A stretch of DNA of 51,734 nt from Prasinococcaceae sp. CCMP 1430 (GCA_013416795.1 RQSC01001193.1:1-51734), one strand, 5' to 3'; positions 29,601 through 39,757 are shown, counted from the stretch's first letter. The notes: generated by a model not told the origin, from the letters alone. Translations and numbers: made by a program.

Positions 29601-31301
29601 TTTGCCAGAACCTCTCCGGATCGATGCCGATGGGAAAGGCGCACACGCGTATCACACGCCCGTTGTCCTCGACGCCGGCCGGCGTCCCCTCGAGCCCCAG
29701 GATGCGCGTGCAGGCGCTCACGAAGTGGCGCGCGTAGTCGTACGTGTGGAAGCCCGTGAGGTCGGCGTGCAGCACGCCGCGCAGGATCTCCGAGCGCAGC
29801 GGCAGCGTGCGGAAGATCTCGCTCGACGGAAACGGCGTGTGCAAGAACCATCCCACCTTCATGCTCGGGCGCATTTCTTTCAGGTATTGCGGCAACATGC
29901 ACAGGTGGTAGTCGTGGCACCACACGACATCTCCCTCCCTGTACACCGTGAGCACCGCGCGGCTGAAGAGCCGGTTCGCCCGCTGGTACGCAGACCACTG
30001 TGAGCGCGCCGTCTGCGCAGCGTCAAGCTTCTCATGCGTGGGCAGCGGGATGTAGTGGAAGAGCGGCCAAAGCACGTTGTTGCTGTAGCCATTGTAATAC
30101 AGCTCGTACGTGCGGGCGTCCACGAACACCGGCAGGCACCCCTTGCTCGCCAGCGCCGCCGTGAGCTTCCGCTGCTCCACCGGGTCGCTCACCTCGACGC
30201 CTGGATGGCCGATCCACGTCGTGTCGTAGTTGTCGCGCACACCCATCAGCGCGCTCACCAGCCCGCCCGCGTTGCCTGTGAGCTTCCATCCGCCGTCCGG
30301 GCGCCGCTCCGCGCTCACCGGCAGGCGGTTCGCCACCACGAGGAGCCGCTGGCGGGGTTGCGGCGGGGCACCCAGCGGCAGCGATCCATCCGCCCCGTGC
30401 GCCGCGCCTCCGCCGACGACGCTGGCGGTGCGCGGCGAGCTCATTGCGCCGACGCGGCCCCCTTGGACGAGGCTGCCCGCTCGCACGCGCACGGACGAGC
30501 CCGAGCCGTTCGAACTCGCGAGGGAGCCGTTGTTCTGCAGAGCACGCAGCGCCTGCTGCGCCTCGATGAGCCGTGAGAGATCCTCCGCGCTCGAGCTCGG
30601 CGTGGGCTGCGCGAGGTCGTCGCCGCTGGACGAGGTGCGCATGCTCCGCCCCACCGACGCCGAGCGGCGCATGCGCTCCGAGATGAGGCGCTCCACGCGG
30701 CTCGTCGAGATGTAGTTGCTCCTGCTCCGACCGGCGCCGGGAGGAGCGGCGGGGCATCCGTGTGTCAGCACCACGAGGGCACACTCGCCCGCGCATGCGC
30801 GCGCGCGCGCGCACGCGCGAGGCAAGGGGGCGGCGCTAGCGCCACGCACATGTTGGAGAGCGACTGGTCCGACGGCAGCGACGCGGACAGCACCGACGCC
30901 GTGCGGGGCAACCCCGGCGTACCCAGCAGCTCAATGCCGTTCCCGCCTCCACCCCACGCCCCCACGAGCGACGCCACGCTGCCGTCGCGGCTCATGCTCA
31001 TGTTGCGCGCTTGCTCGAACGACAGCCTTGGCGCGAACGCGCCGCCCGCCGCCGCCGCGCGCCCATCCGGCGTCGAGCGCCGCCGCTCCCCCAGCAGGCC
31101 GGCGAGGCTGCCTGACGAGCCCACCCCGCCATGCGCCGCGTACACGTGGTCGTCCACGCCACCTCCTGCGACCGCCCCCTTGAATATTTCCGCGATGCCG
31201 CTCATCGAGTTGCTCGCCGGGCCGCTCTCGCTGCCGCCAGCGCTGCCACCCCCATTGTCACCCTCGACGGCGATGCCAGGCACGATGAACGGGCGCGACA
31301 T
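26686..31301 (-). CDS. TPS: Trehalose-6-phosphate synthase / degenerate phosphatase / ACT fusion
   Basis: 1495 residues from two exons (30850-31301 and 26686-30721; 128-nt intron gtgcgt...gagcag), ATG 31301. Residues ~270-750 are a GT20 synthase: NRLPVSAERR, GGLVSAL, WIGHPGVEV, NGYSNNVLWPLFHY, CHDYHLCMLPQYL, GWFLHTPFPSSEIFR, GVDRLDVIKG and SLRDGMNLVSYEY, with donor- and acceptor-site residues conserved. A HAD phosphatase-like domain follows, but its nucleophile motif DxDGT is GYNGT (LIGYNGTLTT), and the last motif is GHFLSKDED, so it should be catalytically dead. Residues ~1120-1195 form an ACT domain (YSIVKIRGKDRSELLRDLTT, LINTEGAEVLNEFRV), a ligand-sensing fold. The N-terminus is Ser/Arg-rich (MRRSASVGRSMRTSS), with sites suited to phosphorylation. 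Predicted product is trehalose-6-phosphate from UDP-glucose and glucose-6-phosphate. Confidence 0.93.
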
Positions 31302-31438
31302 GGCGCCGCCGGCCGCCGGCGCGCCCCGCCGGCGTGGTGTGCAGCGCCCTGCGTACCGCCGCGCCGCACAGCGCGCTCGCCCGCCTCCGCACCGGCGCGA
31401 CGACGAGGTCCCACGGTCCCAGGCCGCGGGTGCGGACG

Positions 31439-31501
31439 TGGGTGGGTGGGGTGGGGGGGGGGTGGGGGGGGACTACCCCTTTGTACCTGTCCCCCCCCCC
31501 C
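31439..31501. repeat. G-tract/C-tract inverted pair
   Basis: GGTGGGTGGGGTGGGGGGGG-type sequence pairs with a 12-C run 18 nt downstream. It could fold as a hairpin or G-quadruplex on the + strand in the TPS promoter. Confidence 0.6.
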
Positions 31502-31860
31502 ACCGCGTCCCCGCGCGTCCGCCCGCACCGCACGCTCGCGCCCCCGCACGCGCGCGCGTCCCACCCCCAAAAAAATGCGACACGCACCCCAAAAAAAAAC
31601 GCCGGAGTAGAACGCGGCGCCCGGCCCGGCATTTGACCCAAAAACGAGTGCGTCCCGCGCGGGCACCCCGCCCTTTCATGCTCCTCGTCATCCGCAAATG
31701 ATCCGCCGTGCAGCACCACCGACGGCACACGCGGGAAAAAGGGTTGCAAAACGACCAGAAAGGGAAAAAAAAAAAAACGTTTGGGTGTTGTGCGGTGCTG
31801 CGCGGGGCGCTGCACAGATCGAGAGATTCACACGGCCTTCGTGCGCTTATTGGGGTTTGT

Positions 31861-31873
31861 TTATTAGGGTTTG
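31861..31873 (-). promoter_or_regulatory. Telobox-like site upstream of membralin
   Basis: ttattagggtttg contains AAACCCTAA on the reverse strand, embedded in an AT-rich island (31850-31880). Confidence 0.4.
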
Positions 31874-31985
31874 TAACAAGGGCGTGGTGTGTGCGCGCGC
31901 GCGCGCGCGCGCTGCGGGGCGAGCGGGCGGCGGGGTCGGGCGTGCCACTCGGCGGCCGGGCGGCGCAAGGCGCGCCTGGCGCGGA

Positions 31986-32020
<35 letters not shown>

Positions 32021-32061
32021 CGTGCGTGCGCGTGCGTGTGTCCGCGCGCGGGGGGCGCCCG

Positions 32062-34231
32062 ATGGACTCGCCGCCGCTGTCGCCGCGAGGCGGCGGGGCG
32101 ACGTTCAGGGGTGGCGGGGAGGGGGGCTCGCGAGCGCAGGAGCAGCAGCAGCAGCGCGATCCCGAGGACGAACGGCACCAGCAGCAGCGGCGGCGGCAGT
32201 GGGAGGATGAGGACCACGAGGGGAGAGAAATGAGATGGCAACAGCGGCAGGAGGAGCGTGGCAGCGATGGAGAAGGGGCGCCCGCGCGAAGTCGGCACGT
32301 ACGCCCCTCGCAGCCTTCTGGCAGGCGCCAACGACCACAGCTCGCGGCGCGCTTTGCCGAGTCTGGCGCGCTCGCGCTCGCGGCATGCTTCGCGTTCTAC
32401 GCCGCGCACATGCACCGCGCCGTGCGTGTGGCCGGGGGCGGCACGGGCTGCGCTTCCGCGCTGCTCGCCGCGCAGCCGCTCGCAGCCAGCGCCGACATTG
32501 TCGAGATACGCGTCATGCCGTCGGCCCTGCACGGCCTAGCGGACGTACGGGCGCACCTGGGCGGTGGTGGCGGAGGCAGCGGCGCCAGGCGCGTGGCAGC
32601 GGCGATGACGACGCTCACGGATGCGCTCTCGCCGCTCACGCAATGGAGGACGCTCTTCAGTGGCGGCGACGGGGCGGGAAGACGAAGTGAGCGCGCACGG
32701 CACGAGAGCCGGAGCGGCAGGGGTCGCACGGGCGGCAGCGAGGCGTTGCTCGAGGCCGCCGCCGTCGAGGCCTGGGAAGGTGCCGACCCATCCGACGTGG
32801 ATGCGCCCGCTGTCATCATCGATTCGCTCGCGAACGCGTGGCACGAGCTCGGCTTGGAGCGGTCTGCGCTCGGCGGCGGCGCGGAGGAGGGCGCGCCCCT
32901 GTCGTCGCTGCCACGCGCGGGTGCGTCTTCCACTGTGCTGCCGCAACCGGACTTCGGCGCTGTGAATGCGCGCAATGCCGCGGCGCTGCGCGAGCGCGTA
33001 CCGGCTGGGCTCGAGTGGCTCGCCCGGGGCGACGAGAGCGTTGACGCCGCGCTGCACGCATTCGATGAAGTCTACGTGTACGCTGCCTCCCGGGGATACT
33101 TCCAACTGAGTGTGAACGCGAAGGAGAAGCACGGCATTGAAACGGTCGTCGCTGGCCTGCCGAGCGATTTGGCGTGCTGGGGCGGCACCATTGCCGAGGC
33201 GGCGATGGAGGCGCTCAGCGGCTACGAGAGCGCTCTCTTCGTGGCGCTCTTGGCTGTCCGCGGGGCAGAGGGCGACCTGTTCTCGCACACGAGCTGGCTG
33301 ATGCACTCGCTGGGAGAGGGGGGCGCGGCGCAGGAAATTCACGGCCTGGTCGCTGCACTGGGCATCCAGGGCGGGTGGGCACGCACGGCGGAGTGGCTGG
33401 CCAACAGGGCGGTGCTGGTGCTTACAGCTCTCTACGTACTTGTTGGGACGGCGCTCGCGGTTGGCATCACACTTCGAGAGACCCAGTCACGCATACTGCG
33501 CCTCGCGGTGGCCACGCGTGACGCGGGGAGCGTGCGCTCCGCGCCTCCGCCTGTGCCGCGTGTGTCGCCGGCGCTCGTGCGCGCGCTCGGAGAGGAGCGT
33601 GCACAGGCCCGCGCACGCGAGCAGGCGCGCCACAGCCACACCCTCATGCGCTCACGCCTCATGCGCTCGTGCATTTCGCACGGCATCGAGTCGCTCGTCT
33701 TCGTGCCACTCATGCTCGGCACACTCCTCTTCCTGCACGAGTTCTTCGCGCGTGACCAGGTGCTGGCGTTCTTGGTCCTGACGCTGACGTGGCTGGCAGA
33801 GTACGTGCGCGCGTGACAGTGAGCCCTCGCGTGAGCGCGTGCGAACGCGCGCTCGCCCAAACGTGTCGCTGACAGTGCCCGACCGGATTGCCTTGATTTG
33901 CGCGACCAGTCTCTACACCCTATTGTACGCTCGCACGTCGGTCACCTCCGCGTACTTTTCGCGGCTCTACTTCGTCTACAGTGCCGCCTTTCATGTGTAC
34001 GCGCTAGCAGTGCCCCACGGCTTCACGTACAGCGCCTTCTTTGCGAGTGCCTTCCTCAGCGTGCATGCCGCGATGTGGCTTTTCAGGCGCATCGAGAGGC
34101 AGAACACGTCCGAGAGGCAGCGGAGCCTCGAAATGGGGGGAGTCCCCGTGGTCGGTTTCGTCCCATTCACTGGGTTCCTGCGAATGTCGGGCGAGCGCAT
34201 CGACATCTCGGTGGAGAGCATGCGATTGTGA
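32062..34231 (+). CDS. TMEM259: Membralin (TMEM259) homologue, 2 exons
   Basis: ER multi-pass protein; in animals membralin works with the ERAD ubiquitin ligase machinery. Model: 32062-33800 and 33910-34231 (intron gtacgt...gaccag, phase 2), 686 residues. A Gln/Glu/Arg-rich cytosolic head (to ~residue 95) is followed by TM1 (ALALAACFAFYAAHMHRAV), a long luminal region containing VYAASRGYFQLSVNAKEKHG and GYESALF, then TM clusters beginning RAVLVLTALYVLVGTALAVG and FVPLMLGTLLFLHEFFARDQ. The junction restores LTWLAD|LYTLLYAR, followed by YFSRLYFVYSAAFHVYALAV and FLSVHAAMWLFRRIE. The order of these blocks matches membralin throughout. Splicing is needed: the unspliced exon runs into a stop at 33816 before the conserved C-terminal helices. 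Confidence 0.88.
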
Positions 34232-34258
34232 CTCGTTTGCGGGTGTGATAATTGTTTC

Positions 34259-34266
34259 ATACTGTA
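34259..34266 (-). promoter_or_regulatory. TACAGTAT octamer (reverse strand) at membralin/fucosyltransferase junction
   Basis: ATACTGTA, the exact reverse complement of TACAGTAT, lies 28 nt after the membralin stop in the 65-nt convergent interval. Confidence 0.5.
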
Positions 34267-34296
34267 TATACTTCGATGCAAGTCTACAGCGAGGAG

Positions 34297-36641
34297 CTAG
34301 GGCCCTCCGGGGACGTCCGTGCACAACGTGAGCACCTTGACGAGCGTGGCATTGGCAAGCTGTGAATCGCGATCGCCGTGTCGGCCCGTCACCTCGCCGT
34401 CGTCGGACACATGCGGTGCGCTCATGCGCTCGTAGCCCAGCCAGAGCTCGCGCCTCACGAAGAGCGTGCTGCGACGCGTGATGGCGTTGAAGAAGCTCGA
34501 GTGCACGAGCTGCACGCCGTAACTGGCCACGCCCCCCAGATAGTAGTCGAGCGCTGTCCGCGTCCAGATCCCCTGCGGATCGCGCCCGCCTGAGGCGACG
34601 CACCCTGAGCGCGCGCTGCACGACGCCTCGTCCGCGCGCGTGCGCATGTGGCCGAGCGTGCCATACGTCGGTGCCATCGCGTGGCCGTGCAGCGGCGATG
34701 CTTCGTCCGCGCCCATACGCGCATAAATTGCACTGAGCGAGGGCACGTCCGTCAACAGGACGATTCCCCACCTCTCGCTATCTCCCCCGCCTGCGGCACC
34801 TTGCGCGAGTCGTCCCGCACAAGTGAGGCCCGCGTGCAGCGGACCCGCCCCGCGCCCGCTCGCGTCATCCGCCGCCTGGCCGCCGGCCGTGTGCGCCGGC
34901 ATCGACCACGTCTCGTCTTTGCCCAATGAGCACGCCCGCGCGAGCGCTGCCGTTGGCGCCTCGCCGGCCTCGAGCGGGTCGGGATGCTCGGGCCCTCGGC
35001 AGACGGCTTTGCATCCCACCTCGCTCCATGCGACGCACGGCTGCCTCCAATCGCCCGCCACGGGCTTTTCGCGGCCGCTCGGCCCGCACGCTGCCATCAC
35101 ATTCTCGAGGGCTGTCCGGGCACGTGGGGCATGGGCGCGAGGAGGGTCAGGTCTCTGTTAGGCGCACGCTATGCGCGCACGCTCACGCAAGGCTACGGGG
35201 CGCTCGGCGGGCAGAGAGCCGTCGCAAGTGCGCGCACCTGCTAGGTGCGCCATGTCGTTCTCCCACGGGCACTGGAGCGGCACGCCCTCGGCCGCCTTTC
35301 CTAGGATGTCTGCCACTGCGCCGTGCCGCCGCTCGCCGATCCAGTCGGTGACGCCCAGCCGCGAGTGCACATACGAGATGCCATCCCACTCATCGGCGAG
35401 CTTTAAATACGGCGCGAGCAGACCCTGAAAGGCAGGCCTCGGGCGAAACATGGCAAAGCTTAGGCAGCCCAATTCCATTCGCTCTGGCTCAGGTAGCGCG
35501 TCGGAACTGCGCTCGCCCTCCTTGCGCCAAGGCGTGGCATAGTCAGGGTGGAAGGCGACCGCGTTGTGCAGCCCCCACATTGCCGCCAGCCGCAGCGTGA
35601 CCACCGGCGCCGCATCGATCTCCGGCGAGCGCAGGTAATCGAGCGGTTCTGGCAATCCTTGCATGGCGCTGTCCCAGCCGAAGCGCTCGCGCGCGGCCTC
35701 GGCATACATGCCCATCCACTGCTCGCGCGAGTGCTCGCTGAACGCCACTAGCCTTCCACTCTGTACGGTGTGCCCCATCGATAAGCCCTGCTCCGGCGGC
35801 GGCGTGGCCGTCGCGTTGGCGTAGAGCATGCCCCAGTCGTCGACCCAAAGGTGAACGTTTGAGTCGCCGTCGATCGCCCCAAGCCGCGCCTCCACGTCTG
35901 CTCGCGTGCCGGCGTCCCACTGCCAGTCCATCCCCATGAAGCCTCGGAAGTAGTCGCCCATGTCGAAGAGGCAGTGCTTGGTGCTGAGCTCGCAGTCGGA
36001 CAGGCGGAGGTACACGGCGCGGCGTGTCGTCGCCGCGAGCGTCCACACGGGCTCCCACATACTCGCCTGGGCCCGGCAGCCGCGATGAGTCGGTGAAAGC
36101 GCGCGCGCATGTGCATGCGGCGCGCGCGTCGAAAGCACCGGGCAGGGGACGCGCGCAACCGCGTGGGCGGGTTGGCAAGGCGCGCGTGTCAGCTCACGAA
36201 GTCACGTTCCAACGGGCGCGCACACGTGACCACGTCCGCCGCGAGAGGCAAGCGGGTGGGAACCTATGCGTGGAATCATGGCTGCTCGCGCACCGTGTTG
36301 CCGATGCCATGCCAGCGCAGCAGGCCGTCGACCACCAGCGCGCGCCTCGGCGCGGCGTACTCGGGCGCGGCGTACGCTGCCAGCATGCGGTGCGTCGTCG
36401 CGCACTTGGCGCAGTACGCCTCGACCTCTTTCTTCGCCCATTTCCGCTCGGCGAACGCTGGGTCGTCGTCGCGCCCGCCGAGCAGGTCTGCCGTGTCGCA
36501 CGCGCGCCTCCAGTCGAGGGCGCCGGGCGCGCGTGCGCTACCCGCACCCGTGTCCACGCCTGCCCGGTGGCCCGCACGCCCTGCTCCCACCCCTGCGCGC
36601 TCCTGCGCCCCCGCGCCCTGCGCGAGCGCGCCTGCGAGCAC
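34297..36641 (-). CDS. Secreted/Golgi fucosyltransferase-like glycosyltransferase, 3+ exons
   Basis: Exons 36294 upward, 35238-36066 and 34297-35111. The first ends GLLRWHGIGNT (donor gtgcgc); the second continues ASMWEPVWTLAATTRRAVYL (acceptor gggcccag, phase 0), giving the G-x-GN-...-A...A..T.RAV nucleotide-binding pattern of fucosyltransferase-like enzymes. The third joins after HLA (donor gtgcgc, acceptor ggacag, phase 1) as LENVMAACGPSGREKP and later has GIVLLTDVPSL, YGTLGHMR and ALDYYLGGVASYGVQLVHSS, resembling the conserved (H)SSFS region that closes GDP-fucose sites. Spaced Cys suggest disulfides and an endomembrane location. In exon one the frame reads LPAALALAAVLAGALAQ, a signal-like helix, but no in-frame ATG precedes it (stop about 12 nt upstream), so the start is missing or in another exon. 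Donor sugar is inferred, not shown. Confidence 0.6.
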
Positions 36642-37091
36642 CGCAGCGAGCGCGAGCGCGGCGGGCAGGTGTCAAGCCTCGCTGGCAGGGAGGCCACGCG
36701 CAAATTCATCACCTCCCCACCCACCCACCCACCCACCCCGCCCGCCCACCCGCCGCCGCCAGCGCGCCGGCGGCGGCGTGTGGCTCGCGCGCCTCGCAAA
36801 GGTGGGCGCGCCTGCAGCTGCCGTGACGCGCCGGGGAACGGGAACGCCTCGCCATCAAAACGAATGGACGTTTGGGAACGGGACGCGAATTGAAATTCTC
36901 CGAGACTGGTCCTGATCGAGGGCAGAGGCGCTCGACGTGACGCATTCCATTCACGGCAGGCGCGGGGTCTCGCGTGTGTGTCTAGCTAGACACGCACGAG
37001 GGTGTAGCGCTACGTGCACACATACATGGGACGCGGATTGCGTTGTGTCGCGGTGTGATGGTTACGCACGCGCACGTGCCGGCGCTCAGGC
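36642..37091. other. Intergenic region with 26-nt palindrome
   Basis: No gene supported. Contains a CCCACC-rich tract (36716-36758), an AT-richer stretch (36860-36960) and a near-perfect palindrome at 36973-36998. The fucosyltransferase 5' end and the 3' end of the TPR gene at 37092 border it. Confidence 0.5.
36973..36998. repeat. 26-nt near-perfect palindrome
   Basis: Two 13-nt arms meet at TCTAG|CTAGA with a single mismatch and no loop; the central 16 nt (GTGTCTAGCTAGACAC) are perfect. It lies about 90 nt beyond the stop codon of the minus-strand TPR gene, so a 3'-end or protein-binding role is possible. Confidence 0.7.
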
Positions 37092-37920
37092 TCAGGGCGA
37101 GGCGGCGTAATCAGCGACGGCGGCAGCGGCCTTCGGGGCCCAGCCTCCAGCGCGCGCCTGTTTGTACCCCTCCGCCGCAGCCGCGATCGTCGCCTTGCCG
37201 CCAAGCGGCGCCGCGACCTCGTCGGCGGCGTCGGCATCACCGGCAGCGAACAGGAAGCCCGCGAGGGCGGCACGCATGTCGCTCGCGGCCTCCGGCGGAG
37301 TCTCCGGGTCGGCGATGGCGTCGCGCGCGCTCTTCGTGGCGAGTTCGGGGAAGCCCAGCTCGTACTGCGCGAGCGCTGTGTACGCGCGCGCGAGCTGTGC
37401 CACGCCGCTGTAATCGTCGAGTTCTGCCTCCTCGTACGCGTCAATGGCACCGTCCCAGTCGCCAGCGGCACCACGGGCGTTGCCAAGGGCGCACAGGGTG
37501 AATCCTGAGGCGTAGCTGAAAGCCTTGCGCTCGAGCTCCGCGGACTTCTCCAGGTCGCTCGCGGCGCCCGAGTAGTCACCCACCTGCAGGCGCAGCACTC
37601 CGCGGTTCGACCATCCCGCGGCGTTGGACTCGTCGATGGCAATGGCTCTCGTCCACGCCGCTTCGGCGGCCGTCACATCACCCTTTTGCGCGAGCTGCGG
37701 GATGGAGCGAGGCGGCGGTGGGGAGGGTGGATGGGAAACGTCAGCGATGGTCAGCACCTGCGCTAGGAGGCGCGCCGGCGTGGCCACGGCGACGCGCGCA
37801 TACCTCGAAAGCCTCGGTAAACGCCGCCTGCAGTTCCTGCTGCTTCCCTCCGAAGAGCGACGCCTCCGCAGGCCGCGCGGCCACGCCCGCCACCGCGGCC
37901 GCGCCGCCGAGCAGCGCCGC
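37092..37920 (-). CDS. Thylakoid-lumen TPR protein B, 5' end lost in N gap
   Basis: Exon 37804-37920 emerges from the N block with AALLGGAAAVAGVAARPAEA followed by SLFGGKQQELQAAFTEAFE, a lumen-type hydrophobic leader with an AxA site. Donor gtatgc and acceptor ccgcag flank a 109-nt intron. Exon 37092-37694 continues LAQKGDVTAAEAAWTRAIAI, then AGWSNRGVLRLQVGDYSGAA, FTLCALGNARGAAGDWDGAI and AQLARAYTALAQYELGFPEL, three to four TPR units, and ends AVADYAASP. The architecture, the intron placed just after the mature N-terminus and the LGNA/AAxAAW wording match the gene at 19160, making them paralogues. Role unknown; plastid lumen location is inferred from the leader. Confidence 0.8.
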
Positions 37921-38201
37921 NNNNNNNNNNNNNNNNNNNNNNNNNNNNNNNNNNNNNNNNNNNNNNNNNNNNNNNNNNNNNNNNNNNNNNNNNNNNNNNN
38001 NNNNNNNNNNNNNNNNNNNNNNNNNNNNNNNNNNNNNNNNNNNNNNNNNNNNNNNNNNNNNNNNNNNNNNNNNNNNNNNNNNNNNNNNNNNNNNNNNNNN
38101 NNNNNNNNNNNNNNNNNNNNNNNNNNNNNNNNNNNNNNNNNNNNNNNNNNNNNNNNNNNNNNNNNNNNNNNNNNNNNNNNNNNNNNNNNNNNNNNNNNNN
38201 N
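37921..38201. other. Assembly gap (281 N)
   Basis: Run of n. It hides the first exon starts of two divergent genes, the lumenal TPR gene (minus) and the sulfotransferase (plus), and hence their shared promoter. Confidence 1.
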
Positions 38202-39719
38202 GGCGCGCGCCGCTCGCGCTGCTCCTCGCCGCCGTGGCGGCCGCGGCGGCCAGAGCGGCGGCCGCGCCCCAGGACGCAGAGATCAGGGAGGACGTCACCA
38301 ACATCCTCACCACGTTGCAGCGGGGAAGTGCGACTGGGGCGAAGGCGGGCGCCTCCGCCGCCGCTGGCGTGGGAGAGCGTGCTGTGGAAGTTGCTGGGAC
38401 TGCGGTCATCGGTGGCAACCGAGAGGGCGCGGACGTGGGCGCAGACGCTGCTGGCGAGTCGGACGCAGACGCAGGCTCGAGCGAGGGCACAGGCGCACAG
38501 AATTTTGGTCACATCTCGAGACAGCAGGGAGCAACACTGGACGCCCAGGACCAGGGCTTGGAAAATATATTCGAGTCTGCTTCGCGCGACGACTACGAGG
38601 GTTGGCTGTGGGATGGCCCGCACCAAGGCTTCACGCAAGGCCGCCGTGGTCATGGCCTGATTTTACTGCAGCATGTTCGCAAGGCTGGCGGCACGACGCT
38701 GTGCTCGATGTTGCGCCAGAACATGAACGCGACCGGCGCTGACTGCATGTTGAACACTCGCATAGTTGGCATCACCAAGTTCTACCGCACGCTTGCGTCG
38801 TTTGCCTCGCCGTTCAAGAGCCTGCAGGATGTTCGGGAGTTCATGGCCCAGAAGCGGCTCGAAGCGGCGTCCTCGGAGGACGGTGGCGTCCCCGCCTATG
38901 CGGTGCCGCACGATGTGAGCGAAAGCGATCACCAACAGTGGGTGTTCTTGACCTCCATGCGAGATCCCATCGACAGGATCGTCTCAGCCATGCGCTACGA
39001 GGGATATGGATATCGGCGGGCGGTGGACCGAGCTAAGCGAAACGGCATAAATGCGCCAGATCTCTTTCAGTGGGTGCTCGACTATGGTTCCTATCGCCCC
39101 GGACACCACGCCTTTGGTTGCCACCTCGACAATTACCAGACGCGTGTATTCGCGCGCGCGTGTGGCGAGGAGCGAAACATGACTCAAGCTGACTTTGACA
39201 AAGCCGCGAAGGCTGTCAAAAGGTGCGTTCGTGTGTCGATCGCTGATCCTGGGGACATCACAGTCGACGCGGACGTACGACGCTCGTACAGTGCGTCCTG
39301 TTACTTTCAGTGCTGACCTGTCCATTCCACCCCCTTCCTTCCCTCCGCCGCGCACGCACACGTCACACGGCAGCTACGACATCTGCTTCGTGATCGAGTG
39401 GCTGAGCGAGATGGCGCCGCTGCTGAAATACCTGCTTGGCTTGGAGCACTTGGATGCCTCGCCGCGCAACGTGCTTGCTGCGGGCGGGCCCGACTGGGGG
39501 CATGGGCGCACCGACTTCGTGGCCGAGCTTGGGAGGAAGCGCGCGCTCGAGAGGTCGAGCACGACGTCGCACGCTAGCAAGCTCTTGACGAAAGAGCAGC
39601 TTGCGCGGCTGCGCGAAGTCCACTCGTGGGACGTGAAGCTGTACCGCGTCTGCCAGCGGAGCGCCGCGGCGCTGGCAAAGAAGCACCTCTTCCTGCCGTA
39701 CGTGCGCCACCATCTTTGA
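38202..39719 (+). CDS. Sulfotransferase family protein, N-terminus in N gap
   Basis: Predicted PAPS-dependent carbohydrate sulfotransferase of the Golgi. The frame emerges from the gap with a signal-anchor-like APLALLLAAVAAAAARAAAA. After an acidic low-complexity stalk comes the 5'-phosphosulfate loop LQHVRKAGGTTLCSML and the 3'-phosphate-binding RDPIDRIVSAMRYEG (Arg and Ser present). Exon 1 ends at 39222 after KAVK (donor gtgcgt); the second exon, 39374-39719 (acceptor acggcag, phase 2), reads SYDICFVIEWLSEMAPLLKY and ends LFLPYVRHHL. The unspliced frame would stop at 39316 in unrelated peptide. Motif spacing is like type II membrane sulfotransferases (heparan 2-O-type), but the acceptor glycan cannot be named. 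Convergent with the UBZ gene. Confidence 0.85.
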
Positions 39720-39749
39720 TCGGAGTCACTATTATAGCTCCGGTGTTTA

Positions 39750-39757
39750 TACAGTAT
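39750..39757 (+). promoter_or_regulatory. TACAGTAT octamer at sulfotransferase/UBZ junction
   Basis: Exact TACAGTAT in tatacagtatagtacagt, inside the 60-nt convergent interval between the stop codons at 39719 and 39780. AT-rich island in GC-rich surroundings. Confidence 0.5.

Larger units (their letters stand above)
31302..32061. promoter_or_regulatory. Divergent intergenic region between TPS and membralin
   Basis: 760 nt. It holds a G-tract (31439-31471) facing a C-tract (31490-31501) across an 18-nt loop, A-runs near 31568-31600 and 31760-31780, a telobox-like TTATTAGGGTTTG (31861-31873), a GC-alternating run (31893-31912) and a TG/GC microsatellite (31985-32040) just before the membralin ATG. 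No gene supported. The telobox lies about 200 nt before that ATG. Confidence 0.6.

Noticed and set aside
26686-31301. Direct regulation of the TPS protein by the 14-3-3 encoded in the same window
   Set aside because: Plant class II TPS proteins bind 14-3-3 and Arg-x-x-Ser sites occur here, but no canonical RSxSxP motif is seen and gene proximity in a eukaryote is not evidence.
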